The position numbers and the translations under genes were made by a program. The notes beneath the pieces were generated by a model that did not search any database, was not told where the DNA came from, and saw only the letters and a program-made list of their open reading frames with translations. A DNA stretch of 64,000 nt, taken from positions 7,476,748-7,540,747 of the forward strand of contig VXAI01000015.1 of assembly GCA_013399305.1 (NCBI GenBank), read 5' to 3'. Shown here one piece after another: positions 26,001 through 38,700 of this stretch (the stretch's first letter is position 1; each line of letters begins with the position of its first letter). The stretch is from Rostratula benghalensis (Eukaryota > Chordata > Aves > Charadriiformes > Rostratulidae).

Positions 26001-26929
26001 GCCTCTGCTCCACGCCGCCATCGGGGGCTTCTGCCTGGAAACCTGCCCCATCCTGCCCTCTTCGTCCATGGAAAACGGTGCAAAGCGGCCGGCAAGATCC
26101 TTGTGGGATGCATTTGCGGCTGGGGCGGCTTTCGCCATCGCTTTGCCCTTCACAGCAGTGCTGGATCTGCCTTTCTCTGGGGGGTGAGGGGCCAGCTGGA
26201 CACCTTCCTTGCCCCCCAGCTGAGGAGCTGGGGACCCAGAGGGTGCCCGTGCCAGGAGCTGAGCCTTTCCCCACCCAGGCCTTGCACAGGCTTTAATTGC
26301 TTTAAGAAAGGTGAACGAGGGCTGTGGTACGTTTGACATCCAAGGGGGCTGCACACACCTTGATGAGGCTTTATTAAATGGGGGGCTACAGTGCAATGGG
26401 TGCCGTCCCCTCCCCTTGTTTTGGGGAGCACCAGGGTCTCCTCCCCTGCCCCACTGTTTGAGGATGCAGCGAGCAGCCGCTGCCCAAATCCCTGGACAGT
26501 TTTGCTTTCTGACTCATCGGCCCATGGAGCAGGAGCCCAGCAGGGATTTCAGCCAGGACTAAATTGCTCATCCTCTCACCAGCGGGTCCCAGTGCTGGCT
26601 CTGAGGTGAAGGTGATGGAGAGGGGTTGGAGGTCCCTCCAGCTGCCACCGGTCCTCACCAGTGGGACCCTCTCTCGTCGTGGGATGATCCAGTCCATCAT
26701 CCCCCCAGCTTGGCTGGGCCTTGGGTCGTGATGCCTTGTCCATGTTTTGGAGGAGATGGCTGGAGCCAGGAGCCCAACGGGACCATCTCAGCCCTGTCTT
26801 CTCCCACCTTGGTGACACGAAAAGCAACAGGGAGGAGGAGGAGGAGAAAGAAGAACACCCCTTGCCAAATCCTGGGGTAGTTGGGAGGCATTGTGGTTTG
26901 TGTGGTCATATCTCCAAATGTTTTTAAAG

Positions 26930-27480
26930 TTTCTGGTTGACCTGATTCATAGGGAAAAAAAAGATAAACACCCTTTCTGTGTTTGCAGTCATATGTAATT
27001 TTTATCTCTTGACCTTTAAACGTAAGCAGCAGTAAAATGAAGAACTATGGCAGTCATTTAACACCCTGCCTGTACTAACTGGTTTCTGCCTGTGAGCCGT
27101 GGTTTTAAATTGGCTAATGCAGAATACTTGCAGAGCTAATAATAATTCAGATTACTCCTGTCAGCTATTCCGGTTTCATGGGTAATTTAGTAGTTGAATA
27201 AATTTTTAAAAAAATTCATTCGTTCCCATGCACTGTTATGAATCAGTAGATGGTTTACCATTGGCAGCAGTAACTGTAAGAAGATTTAAATTGCTACTGA
27301 AAAGGATTTGAGTGAAGGTAATGTTTTATAATGTTCTAAGCCATATGCACTACTTTCAGGCCTCATCAGTTTTACATTGATTCCTAGTGAAGTGTTTAAT
27401 TGCATCATGAATGCAATATAATTCAGTTCTTTTTGCTAATATGGTATATATCTCAAAGTGATATACAGCACTGACAGTGA
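26930..27480. promoter_or_regulatory. Candidate conserved non-coding element
   Basis: The longest uninterrupted complex AT-rich stretch in intron 1, about 550 bases, between GC-rich DNA and a microsatellite. It lacks CR1 motifs, homopolymers longer than about 8 and coding frames. That is the texture expected of a deeply conserved intronic element, but the call is compositional. Confidence 0.35.
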
Positions 27481-27660
27481 AGACTCAGGATTTTCTTAGG
27501 ATTTTAAAATATGTGTCCGTGTGTGTATTTGCACACGCGTGTACACATCTGCCTGGCCAGGAGCTCTTTTGGGGTAACCTCTGGCTGCTGGGTTGGGCGC
27601 TCGGTGCTGAGAGATGCTGCTCCTCCCAGGATGTCACATGGGCATCAGCAAGGAGGGGAT

Positions 27661-27740
27661 TTTATATATATATATTTATATATATATATTTACATATATA
27701 TATAAACACACATAAAAATATAAATATATATGTATATGTA
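27661..27740. repeat. TA-rich microsatellite
   Basis: About 80 bases of TATATA interrupted by ttt, aca and aaa. It creates low-complexity translations rich in Tyr and Ile that are not genes. Confidence 0.9.
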
Positions 27741-30048
27741 AAATGAGTGTGACTGCTCTGATCTTGATGGAGATGCGAGGGGCAGCTCTGCCCCAGCCCT
27801 GGTGCTCTTTTGGTCCTTCCCGGTGTCACCGACACCAGCGGTGGGCGATGGCATCTCGGTCACAGGCGCAGACCTGGTGCTGTCAGAGCCCGGTGGGCAG
27901 CGGATTAAAAGAAGCACGCTTTCATGTTAATGTGAAGACAATTTATTTGAGTCCATAAAAGGGCTAATTAGGGATGCAGCACGTCGCTGGCTGTTCCCCG
28001 GCTGCACTACACCAGCAGCGGGGGGATGTGCACTGGCAATGCAGCCTGACATAAAGCCCCTTCCCATCCCACTGCCAAGTTGATCTGTGCAGGATCGGCT
28101 CCAGAGTCCCCTGTCTGTGCCTGATGGTGTCCCTTTTGCTGTCCCCCTTGCCCTTCTCCCTAATCCCTCTGTGGCCTGCAGGACAAGGACTTTTCCTGTG
28201 TCCTGTCCCCACTCCCTCTCGCTGCCTGTGCTCATTGCAATATCATCAGCTAATTAAGGACCTGCAGAGCCCTTTGTCATCCTGATGGAGAAACTGAGGC
28301 AGGCTCGGTGCTGGCTGGGAGGATGCTGGCTTTCAGTGAGCATCCCCTAGGCTTGCTCTAATCCTGATTTTTCCCAGCTCCATCCCTCTGTCCTCTCAGC
28401 TTTCACTTCCCAAATTCCCACAGCTTTGCCAGGAGTGGAACACCCTAGTGCCTCTGGGAGACCCATCCCTGGGGATGGGTGCTGTTAGGCTGCAGCTTTC
28501 ACCGCTGGGAGTCTTTTATTTTAGATGAACGGGTTAATCCTTTGGGATATGGCACTGTTTATTTTGGTTCACGTCTCGCCATCCTGGGCAAGGGCATCCT
28601 GCCCTGGCTGTGCCCTTTGTTGCGGACCTCAGCTGGGCACCACGGGGCTGGGGGAGTCCTGGGGAGGTCGGTGAGAGCAGGATCTGGTCCCACATTTGGA
28701 GTATTCCTGCTGGATGCTCCCCACCCGGTGCTGCTGGGGCCGGGATGCATGCCGGTGGTAGAGCCTAATGCGATATCAAAGTCACTAACATGATTATGCT
28801 TATATATCATATTAGGGAAAATGAATACTAATTCAATACAAACTACTAATTCAGTAGAACAGAAAATTGCTGAGAGAATAGAAAATTGCTGAGCGTGCCG
28901 GAGCTGGGCATTGCTGGAAGGAGATGCGCCGCCTGCCTCCCTCTGTGCTGGAGTTATTTTCTGCAGTGGTTGGTGGCACAGTTGGCCGGGGCGGCGCGGA
29001 GCATCCCTGGGTGGGCGCCGATGCCAAGCCAGGAAGCGGCTCTGGAAAAGGCTTTGCCAAGGAGCTGGGGTGAGGAAACCCCCTTTGCTTTCGAGCCTCA
29101 AGCCTCATGGCCAGGAGCCGGGAGATGTTAGGTGGGACCTGTGGGAGAACTGAAGCCGAAGAGCAGAAAAATGGCTCCGGGTGCTGGAAGTGAAGGGGAA
29201 ATAAAGCTGGCATGGGAGGCTGAGCCTCCCTGCCCCAGCCAGAGGAGGAGGCAGCATGCTGGAGCCAGTATTTAAGATAATTGCTTTTCCTAATGCATGA
29301 CTTGTATCTCATTCCTCGGCTGAGCTTGAACTTCCTGAGGTCCAGGGGAGCATCCCTGTCTCAGGGGACCATGACGCTGATTGGGGGTTCCCATGGTCCA
29401 GCCTTCCTCCTCTTCATAAGCTCTCGATTTCTTCCTCTTCCTCCTCCTCCTGGCATTTCTGCCTTGAGGACATTATCCCCTTGGCATCTCGGGTGTGATC
29501 CCTGCACCAGGCACTGCAGCTCCCAACTGGCTGTGGAGTCTCCTGCTCCTCGGGACCATCCCCAGCACTCCCACTCCCTGGCGGCTGCTCCCACCAGCAC
29601 AACCACCACGGGTTTGTGCTGGAGGCTTGGTGAGAGGCAGCTGCTAACCCAGAAACTACACGACAGGCTATCGGGTTTAATTGCATTTCTTTTCCATATT
29701 ATTATTGCTTGCACAAGTTTTTAGGCCACAGCATTTCCCGGAGCCTCGTGGTGTTCCCAGGTTGCGGTGCCTGGCTTGGCTCTCTGTCCATCAGCTGGTT
29801 GCGTGGAGAGGGGACACCCAGATTTCAGTAATTTGCTTCCAAATGAAGCATTTTCATTGCAATTGAATGCATCTACTGTGAGGGCAGAGTGGTGTCCTCA
29901 GTGCCTGCCCCTGTGCATCCCCCGGTCCCATGCCTGCACCTTCAGACAGGATGGACGTGGCTGGTTTTGGAAATGCCGGGTATTTACCCAGTTCAAAGAG
30001 AGCTGTAACTGGGACACACAGTGTTTCTGTACTAATATGGTAGGAGAG

Positions 30049-30216
30049 TCTTATTGTATTAGCAATTTCCCATCAGATCATGTCATATTAGTATTGTATT
30101 GTATTAGTATTTGTTTTCACTAATGTGATGTGAAAGTTGCTAATGTGATAAGACTCCTGCATTGTATTAGTGAAAACAAATATTAATATGATAGGATGGA
30201 AAATAGCTAATAAGAA
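30049..30216. repeat. AT-rich fold-back (long imperfect inverted repeat)
   Basis: A 24-base arm at 30101-30124 pairs with 30166-30189, with one G-T-type difference. The outer sequence of the left arm (TCTTATTGTATTAGC, from 30049) resembles the complement of the right end (GCTAATAAGAA, to 30216). The 41-base centre also pairs with the left side: TTGCTAATGTGATAAGACTCC versus GGAGAGTCTTATTGTATTAGCAA. So two alternative hairpins share one arm. It looks like a decayed palindromic or fold-back element. No coding sequence is present. Confidence 0.6.
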
Positions 30217-33200
30217 ACTAAGTTGCTAATCTGACGTGATGGATCTCCTACAGGAATTGGTTGTAGCTCTCCTGTACTTTTCCAGAGCCACCTTCAACCT
30301 TCTCGGGGGCAGACGGGAAGGCAGCGGCAGTGATGCATGATGGTGGTGGTGGGTTTTAAAGTGAAGCGAGAGCATCTCTTTTGGGGACTAAAAACCAGGC
30401 TTTTGTCGGGCAGGGAGAAAAAATCCCATGCTTGTGGGAAAGCCCTTGTGTGCCAGGAGCCCTTCCTGAGGTTCCTGGGGTGAGCTGGTACCTGGAAAAC
30501 TGGAGCTAATATGAATTTAGGCGGGGGAGTAGAGCTGTTCCTCCAGCAGGCTGGGCATCACCCCGAACTGCTGTTCCAGCATGGTCTAACTATGATGAGA
30601 GGTAACCAAACAGTTTCCTAATTTTTTATTTATTCCCCCCGTCTCCCCCCAGCTAGCAGAGCAAAATATCAATTTATAACATGGAGAGCCAGAGTAGGTG
30701 AACCAGAGCGAAGTAAAAATAAACATTAAACAATTATTGGAATTTAGGTTTATTTAAAAAATCAGCAGGCATGAGGGAACGAGCCACCTATTAGAGGGGG
30801 GGAAAAAACCAAAACAACCCGTAACTGTTGGGCTTTTTAACAACACGCTGTTTCTTGGCGGAGGCTGGGATTTGGGCTGTGCGCGCGGTGGCAGCCCTGG
30901 ATGTTATTGATTAAAGATGATGTAGCAGCAGCGCAATTATATCACAGTTTGCGCTCGCCGCGGTGGTACCGTTGGCCTCTCATTTCTCTGTCGGAGATTG
31001 GTTTGTTTGCCTTGCCCTTCCCGGGTGTCACTTCACCGCTCCCATGGGTCGGGTCCCCCAGCCCTGCCCCGCTGCTGGCGGAGGTTGCTTGGGGCGGATG
31101 GGGACTTGGCTTGGTCTCGGCGGTGAAAATGCTTTGAATTGCTCCTCGTCCCCTGTTATTTTTGCGTTTAATGATCGTTCTAGATTCTGTGCTGGCGACC
31201 GCATCCGTGCAAAGAGTAGGGTTTGGGAGGTCTGGGAGGAATCGAGCTGCCTGGGATGGGTCCGCGGTGGCACTTGTCCAGTGTTTCCCTGAGGTTGGGG
31301 CAGATCCCGCCCCAGGCGATGCTGGGGATGCTGCAGCGGGCACAGCCACGTGGAAGGGCGGTTTTAAAGCGTTTCCAGAAAATTCTGTGCGGGCGTTAAG
31401 AGGCCAACGTAGAGGCGGTGGGAAGGGGCTGCGCGGAGGAGCGAGCGGATAGCTTGCGGGGAGCGTGCATCTTCAAATCAGTCTATAATGCAATCAATTC
31501 TGTATATCCCTAGTGAAACAGCAACATTTATTTAACGTCTTTTATAGAGCAGCTGAGTTTTATCACAAATCACATTCCATTTCTATTCATCGGGGACCCC
31601 TTGAAGACTAAAACGCACTTACTTTCCTCCGAGGAAGTTTACCAATTCTTCAATAAAGCCCCATTTGCCTCCGTATGTAAAATTGACACATTTATTGAAT
31701 ATTAAACATTTGCTGGTTGCTTCTGTGCTTCTTTCGACTTTATCCGCTCCCCTTAAAAGTCGTTAAGGGAAGGATATATCAAAGTTGCAATAAAGGCGTG
31801 CTTATGGATGGGAAGGGGATGCTCGGATCCGCCGGAGAGGCTGGTTTATCCCGTTTGGTGGCTCCATCCTCCCAGCAGCCCTTCCCTCCACTGTCTCTCT
31901 TGGCAATAGCCATTTGGCGGCGTTTTTTCCTCTGTTTTTTTATAAAGGATTTTCCGTGCATAAAAGCTATTTCGTGTCGGGGTTGTGCCGGGTTGCGAGG
32001 GATACGCTTTTCTAACCCGGAGTCAGTCAAGCTAATTAGCAGGAGGTCCAATAAAACAAGTTTTTCTTTTATCACTCTTACTAAGTGCTGGTGTAAATCA
32101 ATTAAAATGTATTCTAGTAATTCTATTTTTCCTTGGCGACTCTGTTTAAAGAAATACCCAGCCATTAACAGTATTTTGTGTATGTTTGGGCCTGCGTTTA
32201 TGGGAGAGTATTGAACTGTTGGGTTTGGTGCCCAGCGATGAGCTCAGGAGCCTGCCTTTCCCCGCTTCCTCCCCAATGAGCCACACAAGTCTCTGCCTGT
32301 CTGTGTGGAGAAAGGTGCAGGTTTTTTTAAAGGTAATAAGGAGGGAATTTCCTTTTCCTTCAAACATGGGTAGTCATGCCAAGGGTTGTCCTGATTATTA
32401 ATTGCTGAAGATGTAGCTGCATCCTTCGAGCCCGTTCCCAGAGATGTTTTTGGGGAGTGACTAAGAGGGTGCAGGAGTGATATGTGGTGCTCCAGCAGTT
32501 TTTGGACTTTTAGGTCCTTTCCCTAAAGCCATCACAGCCTCTGTACAGTGGGAAAAACCTCAGTGGCCGGAGTAGAGAATTTACCAGAAGAAAAACAAAT
32601 GGGAATTCACACCCTTTCTGCGAGCCATTGTGCTCTCTCTCTCATTCCCCACTTCTCTTTTTAAACTCGCATTATTGTAAGGAGAATTTACAAACTTGGG
32701 CCAGCTTGCCCCGCTCTGTGAGTAATTTATTGCAGTCCACTGGCTAATAATTGAGGGTGCGTCGTTAGCCGGGGAGGTGGCTGCCTGGTGCTTTCACTGA
32801 TTCTTGAATATCAGCAGGGCACGAATCGCCATTTATTGTTGCCCCCCTTGAAATCTGAAAGAAAGATCTTCCTGCCCCATCACCCTGGAGAGATGACTGG
32901 GCTACTAAATCCCCTAGGGAGACAAACATCCTCCTGGTGTGGTTTAACCCCTTTAGCCCCATCTGGGATTTATTTTGCCAGCATTTGGGAGAGATGTCCC
33001 CAACCCACCCAGGCCCATCATTATGGCCATGGCTATGAAGAAATTAACTTGTTCACTGAGTGCTGGGATGGGACCAAACTGTCATGGCCTTTTATTGGGG
33101 GGGAGGCAGGGAGGGAGGTGGGGCTAATGTTACCAGCAGGAACACGGAGATTTGAGGTTTAGGGGTTCCTTGGTTGTTTATAAGGATTTAATTTTGTTGC

Positions 33201-33699
33201 CCCTTAGGAGCAAGGCGACTCTTGCGCTCCGCAGGGATGCAGTTGGTGGCAGGATGGGGTCTGGCTCCTGCTTTGCTGTGATTGCAGCTCCATCTCTGGA
33301 TGCCAAATTATAATGCTGGGTTGGAAAATCAAGGTCTCAGGGCTGAGATGCCCTAAATTGTCCCAAATGGAAGATGAAATGGGTGTGCAGAGGAACCAGC
33401 CCCTCTTCGCAGCAGAAGCGAATTTTCGGGGCACTTGTCCGTATTAATTTATAAAAGGAGCTGGCATAATAAATGTCACCTAAACAGAGCTCCAGTAAGC
33501 ATAGCTCATCTTGAGTGCATAATAAAAATAATATATGGCTGCCTCTCGGCAGCTCCTGCCTCGCTGCTGGCCGGGAGGAGAAGCCCCTTTGTGGGGATCT
33601 TGTGGCTGGCACGACCCTCATCCCCAGCAAGAAATAGCCGAAAGCGCCTCCCGGCACAAATAACCTTTCCAGTGCACCGAGAGGCTCTTCTTTATGGGT

Positions 33700-34380
33700 G
33701 AGGGAAAGTGCTTAAAATGCTTAGAGGGAATAAACAGCTTTTAATGAAGTTACATTGCCACATAATGGGTATCATAAAATTGCCTTCATAGTACAGGGTC
33801 CCAGGATGGCTTTTATTATCGACTGAGCAGGAATCCTGTCTGTAAAGCTCCGGCAGCTGCAGAGAGGAGAATGCAAAGTCTTCTTAAATTACCTGATTGA
33901 AATAACCGGCAAATATTCTGCTTTGCTGCTGTGTTGAAGGCAAAGCTGCCTTTGGGGTGGTCTGTCAGACCTGGTTTGCAGCTTCTGAAGAACACAGGAG
34001 TTTCATTGCAGCAAAACAGATGTTCATCTTGTTTCTCTATCGGCTGTTTGATGAGAAATTTATTGCTCTTCTGCTGGGCTGGAGCTCCTCTGCTGCGGAG
34101 TCTATTAGGCAGCCCGGGAGCTGGCGGGGAGCCAGGGAAGCTGGGTTTTGATGAAACCCATGAAAAAGCCTCAGCTTCGAAGGCGCCAGTAATAATGCAT
34201 CGGCTAGACTCTTCGGATCGGGCGATTGATTGCCCGTGATTTGATTTATTGATCAATACCCTCAAATTTGGCGTCTGAGAAGCTGAACTAATCTTTAACT
34301 GCTGTGAACATCTCTGCCTGGTGGAGAATTAGAGCTGATAAGGAATGTATGAAAGGAATCTGAGCTTATCTTAATCACAC
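33700..34380. promoter_or_regulatory. Candidate conserved non-coding element with paired GATA sites
   Basis: Unique sequence with TGATAAG at 34336-34342 and CTTATC (inverted GATA) at 34365-34370, about 25 bases apart. No repeat is recognised. Function is inferred. Confidence 0.35.
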
Positions 34381-34439
34381 AGTGCCCCGGCGCTGCCTGC
34401 GCCGAGCGGGAGTGGATGTGTGCAGAACACAATCACCAG

Positions 34440-34960
34440 GCAGAACAGAGCAGATCTATAAATTGATGGAATTCAAAGCCTCCAGCATCGATTACCATTA
34501 TAACAAACAGTGGCGCGCTGAATGTCTGATTATTTTTAGACAAAGATTCTGTGCTCTCAGCAGCAATTTTGCTGATGCTGTCACTGTGTCAGATGTCTGT
34601 TGTTGATTGCAATTAGATGCGATACAAAAAAAAAAAAAAATTAAAACTATCTCTGCCTATAGTTTTATTTCCACTTATTAAATCTCCTCCTTTGTTTGCC
34701 TCCTCCCAATGTCTGCAGCTGGATGAAATATTGCATTACCAGAAGAGATCTCTTATATTCAGTTGGGTATAATCACTTTACAGATCATTGGATTATATCT
34801 GATATGGTTCAGATAATCCTGGGGAAATGTGGGACATTTACTCTGCTTTGGTTAAATGCGCCCTGGTTTAGGGTTTTGAATGCAAATCTGCATAACATTT
34901 GGGTTTCTGAAACAGGTCTGCAACCCTCCCAATGATCTAATTCTATTAAAACCCTAATCA
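34440..34960. promoter_or_regulatory. Candidate conserved non-coding element with POU octamer
   Basis: Continues the unique AT-rich DNA after a short GC-rich break. It contains the POU octamer ATGCAAAT at 34880-34887 and a 15-A run near 34626. No coding frame of interest. Function is inferred. Confidence 0.33.
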
Positions 34961-37039
34961 ATTCCCCGTTACGTCAGCCTGCTTTCCTGCCGGTGCTGAG
35001 CACTGGGTCCAAAGTGGATTTATCCTGTCCTTTTTAAACAGCTTTTGGAGCTGCTGCGGCCTCAGCTTTCGCAGTTTAAGGAATGAACACCCCGGAGCGA
35101 TGCCAGGGTGTGGGCAGTGGAGGGCACGGCACGCCAGGCACCATGGCTTGGTTTGCCAGGGTTCCACGTGCTGGGATCCCTCGGTTGCCAAGTGCATCCA
35201 TAGGTTTGATGCTTTCCAGCTCCTTGCTAGTGCCTGGCTGAGCAGCCACGTTTGGGACTGGTTGGTGCTGTGGGGACGGCTCTGCTGGTGGCATGTGGCT
35301 GGCAAAGGGCGGTTTCTGAGGTGGCTTTTCCTGATGGGGAATGCTCTTTGGCAATCCTCCTCGAAGCCCAAATCCAGGCTGGGGACTCACTGGGATTGGG
35401 GAGGTCCCTTGGGAACCCCATTGGACCCAGCTGGATTCGTCTCTCGGTACTCCAGGGTGATGCTGCGGCAAGATATTTGGGGAATTTCACATTTTTATTT
35501 CAATCCAAGCGAGGGGACTCTGTAGCCTTGGCCATGTGGCAAAGTGGTGGCCATGGCCCTGGCCCTGACCTGGCCGCCGGGGGAGCGGGAGGTCTCCTCT
35601 TGAACGTGACCTCATCTTGCTCAGACACGCGCGGCTCCGGGGCTTGATGGAAAAATGCACCGCGGTGGAGGAGTTATGTGCTGCTGGCAGCTGGTGTTTT
35701 CTTTCTTTGGGAAATCTAATATATTGATTAGCTTTCTTCAGAACAGCATCAATAAAGCGTATAATGGCATGGCTGGTGCCTGCGGCGTCTCCTCCCATGG
35801 TCTGAGCCCCCCTGGAGCCGGGAAGGACCTTGGCTGCTCTGTGCCAGGCTCCGCGTCTCGCTGGCTGCTCCTCCCTTTCCTGGCAGCCACGGGACCTGCT
35901 GTGCCCAGCAAACGTGCTTGGCCAGACACCCCGGTCCTCTGCATGGGGGTTATCCTGGGCAGCCTTCCTCCTCCTCCTCTTTTTCTTCTTCCTCCTCCTC
36001 CTTCCACCCCATGCCTCTGTGGTACAGCTGCTGCTGGCAGCTTTGGCTCGGTCAGTTCCAGCACAGAGGCACTTGGCCAAACTCTGGCAAATATCTCAAG
36101 GGTCTGGCTATGTCACAGAGCATGGCCATGATTTACTCCTGTCCTCGTCTTCCCCATCCCCAGGCAGCACGCATCACCAGTGGAGCCACCAAGCCACCAT
36201 CACATGAGGTGGTGACACTGGCAGACTGGCACTGTGCTGGGGGTGTGTGTGTGTGTGTTTCATTGCATTCTGGGTCCCTTCCAGGAGCACATGGATGCTC
36301 TGCTTGTCCCACCATGGCCTCTGGCATGGTACGGACCCTCCCGGCTGCAGCCTAGCCCATGGTCCATGGATTGCTCCTCCAGCCCTGCGGTCACGGCTGG
36401 GGAAGATGGAAGGAGATACCTTTTCCATTAAAATGTCTAAGAGAGTTTAGAGGGTGGTTTATTGGGTTTTTTTGCGGTTGTTTTTTTTTTTTCTTTGAGC
36501 TGATTGATTGCCATAATGAATGGAGCCCAGAAATCGGCTGGAGCGGCGGCTCGAGGCCGGCTCCTGGATTTAAAGTCCTGGTTGGCTTCAAACCCTCTCA
36601 ACTATTTCAGCTTTCCTCTGTAAAATATGCAGAAAGCAAGCGGGATCTTATTTAGGGCTCTCCCAAGCCCAGGTTTACCTTTGGTTGCCAGCGTCTGGAG
36701 AAGAAGGTGCCTTGCACTTGTATTCTATACTGCTGGATTATTTATTTCTTTGTGGTTCCTTGGAGAGCGAATCCATCCCAGGGGGATAGCCCTTTCCACC
36801 ACGGGACACCTTGGCATCCTGCAGTGGGTGAAGACACCACCATCCAGGATTGATCTGATGAATGGATGCTTTCATTTTTCTTCCGTGTCTGGTCCACTTC
36901 TAAAAGGGCTGGAGGAACATCCCAGTCCCCCACTGCTCTGGGTGGAGGTGGCCAGGCTGCATCCCGCTGGTTTGGGAGCCTGGAAGGGTTTTCTCAGCTT
37001 CCTGAGCATCTTGCTATGAGCTCATCTCAGAGAGAGATT

Positions 37040-37370
37040 TTCAGGGAAAATTGACAGCTGATGACTATGGGAAGATGTTTTCAAAAGAAGAAACAATTTA
37101 CAATAATTAGAAATTTATAAAATGTCTTTAAACATGGTGGTAATAGGGATAAGAAAACACTTGCTGCAGTGTAATCAGTTATTAGCAGCTGATCATTTAT
37201 CTCGATGGATAGTTGCTGCTGGTACATGAGACACGTAATAAAAGGACTCTTGATTAACTAATTTGAATATCTTTTGAGAACAAATTCTGAGTTCTCTTTT
37301 TTCTCCATTGTAACGGATCCGTACATCTGCGAGATAAACACTGAATGAATATGGTAATGAATATTATTCT
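37040..37370. promoter_or_regulatory. Candidate conserved non-coding element
   Basis: A complex AT-rich island with TAATTAG-like sequence near 37103 and a CCATTGT SOX-type motif near 37306. It is repeat-free and flanked by GC-rich DNA. Inferred from composition. Confidence 0.3.
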
Positions 37371-38636
37371 GGAAGTGTAGCCCTCGAACGCTACCGTCAC
37401 CGTCCCAGCCCTGGCCTACAGAAGCCACTGTGATAGATATAATGAGGAAGGGACCTTAACACCGGCTGGGAGGAGGTGAGGGTGGGGGGGTGCCAGGAGG
37501 AGGGTAGTGGGGGGGTTGCAGGGAGAATATGGATTAGAGGGCAGGACTAGGCTGAACCCCCTCCATCAGCCCCTCTTTGGTCTCCCGTAAGGAACAGGAT
37601 GGCAAAACTCTGGGTTGGTGGAGCTGCCCATGAGCAGTCACCAACGCAGCACATGAGATAGCATCCCTTGATATATGTTGGGGTTTTTTTAAAAAAAAAA
37701 AACCCCATCCTTTTCCTATCTCCCCGAGAATGGAAACCTGATGCGTGTCTCAAACCTCTGCCCTCTGCAAAGATCCCATTACGGCTCTTTCGATAACACG
37801 CTGTAAACCTTGATTCCATTTTAGATGCCTAAACCTTGCAGCTCAGCATCAGGGTTGCAGGACTGTGGACCATCATTGGCCATGGGGTGACTGGTGGCAG
37901 CAGCAGGACCTATCTCCTGGTGGTTAAAGGATGTGGTCATACGTGTGCAAGGCCAAAGCAGCCAGGAAAGCCTGACAAACTTGTATTTCTCCTTCCTGGC
38001 AGAGCGGGCAAGGGGAGGAGGTGGGTGCTGGGTGGGTTAAGTGAGGTCTGATCCCAGCCCTGGCTGGTTTCTCTGCCAGCTCCCAGCCTTCCGTGCCAGC
38101 CATCCGTGAACTCGCCGGCGGCTCAGGAGCCGTTCCTGCTGCCTGTGAGTTATTCACCGTCCTCAGCCACTAATGGACTTCATTCAAATACTTCTCTCTC
38201 GTCCCCCTTTTCCCAAACGTTATGATTCACGTCGCGGCTGAAAGCAGAACCCTTTTGGCAGCAAAAGCCCCAGATATTTTATATTTGTGCATCATTTTCT
38301 TTCCAGGATCTCCGTTTTCTCTCGTCTCCCTCTTTCTTTTGGCTCCATCCCTGGTTGGGTGACGCCGTGGTGTGAGAAACTCCATCTCCATCACCCGCTG
38401 TCCCCTCGGCACGCGGGCAGTGATGCTGCTGAGGGACACGGGGGCTGGCTACGACCGCTCCTGTGGGGCTGGGAAGGTGATGTTCAGAGATGGTGGCACT
38501 GCTCCTCCTGGGCTGTATTTACTGCGGCGAGGAGCAAAGTCCATGTAGCTGTGGATGCAGTTTACAGGTAATTAAACTCAGCTTGGTGAGGATTTAAACA
38601 TTAATATTGATGCTAAAGTTTTTAATAAAATATAGG

Positions 38637-38700
38637 TAGGTAGAGAGAGAGAGAAAGAGGTATTGATTCCTATAGGCTTTTTTTTTTTTTTTTTTTTTTC
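38637..38700. repeat. GA microsatellite plus poly-T
   Basis: A short (GA)n tract at about 38642-38658, followed after about 20 bases by a run of roughly 22 T. Confidence 0.85.

Noticed and set aside
35918..36431. Overlapping frames of 98-158 codons on both strands
   Set aside because: GC-rich simple sequence with (TCC)n and (GT)n gives long chance frames on both strands. No homology was seen.
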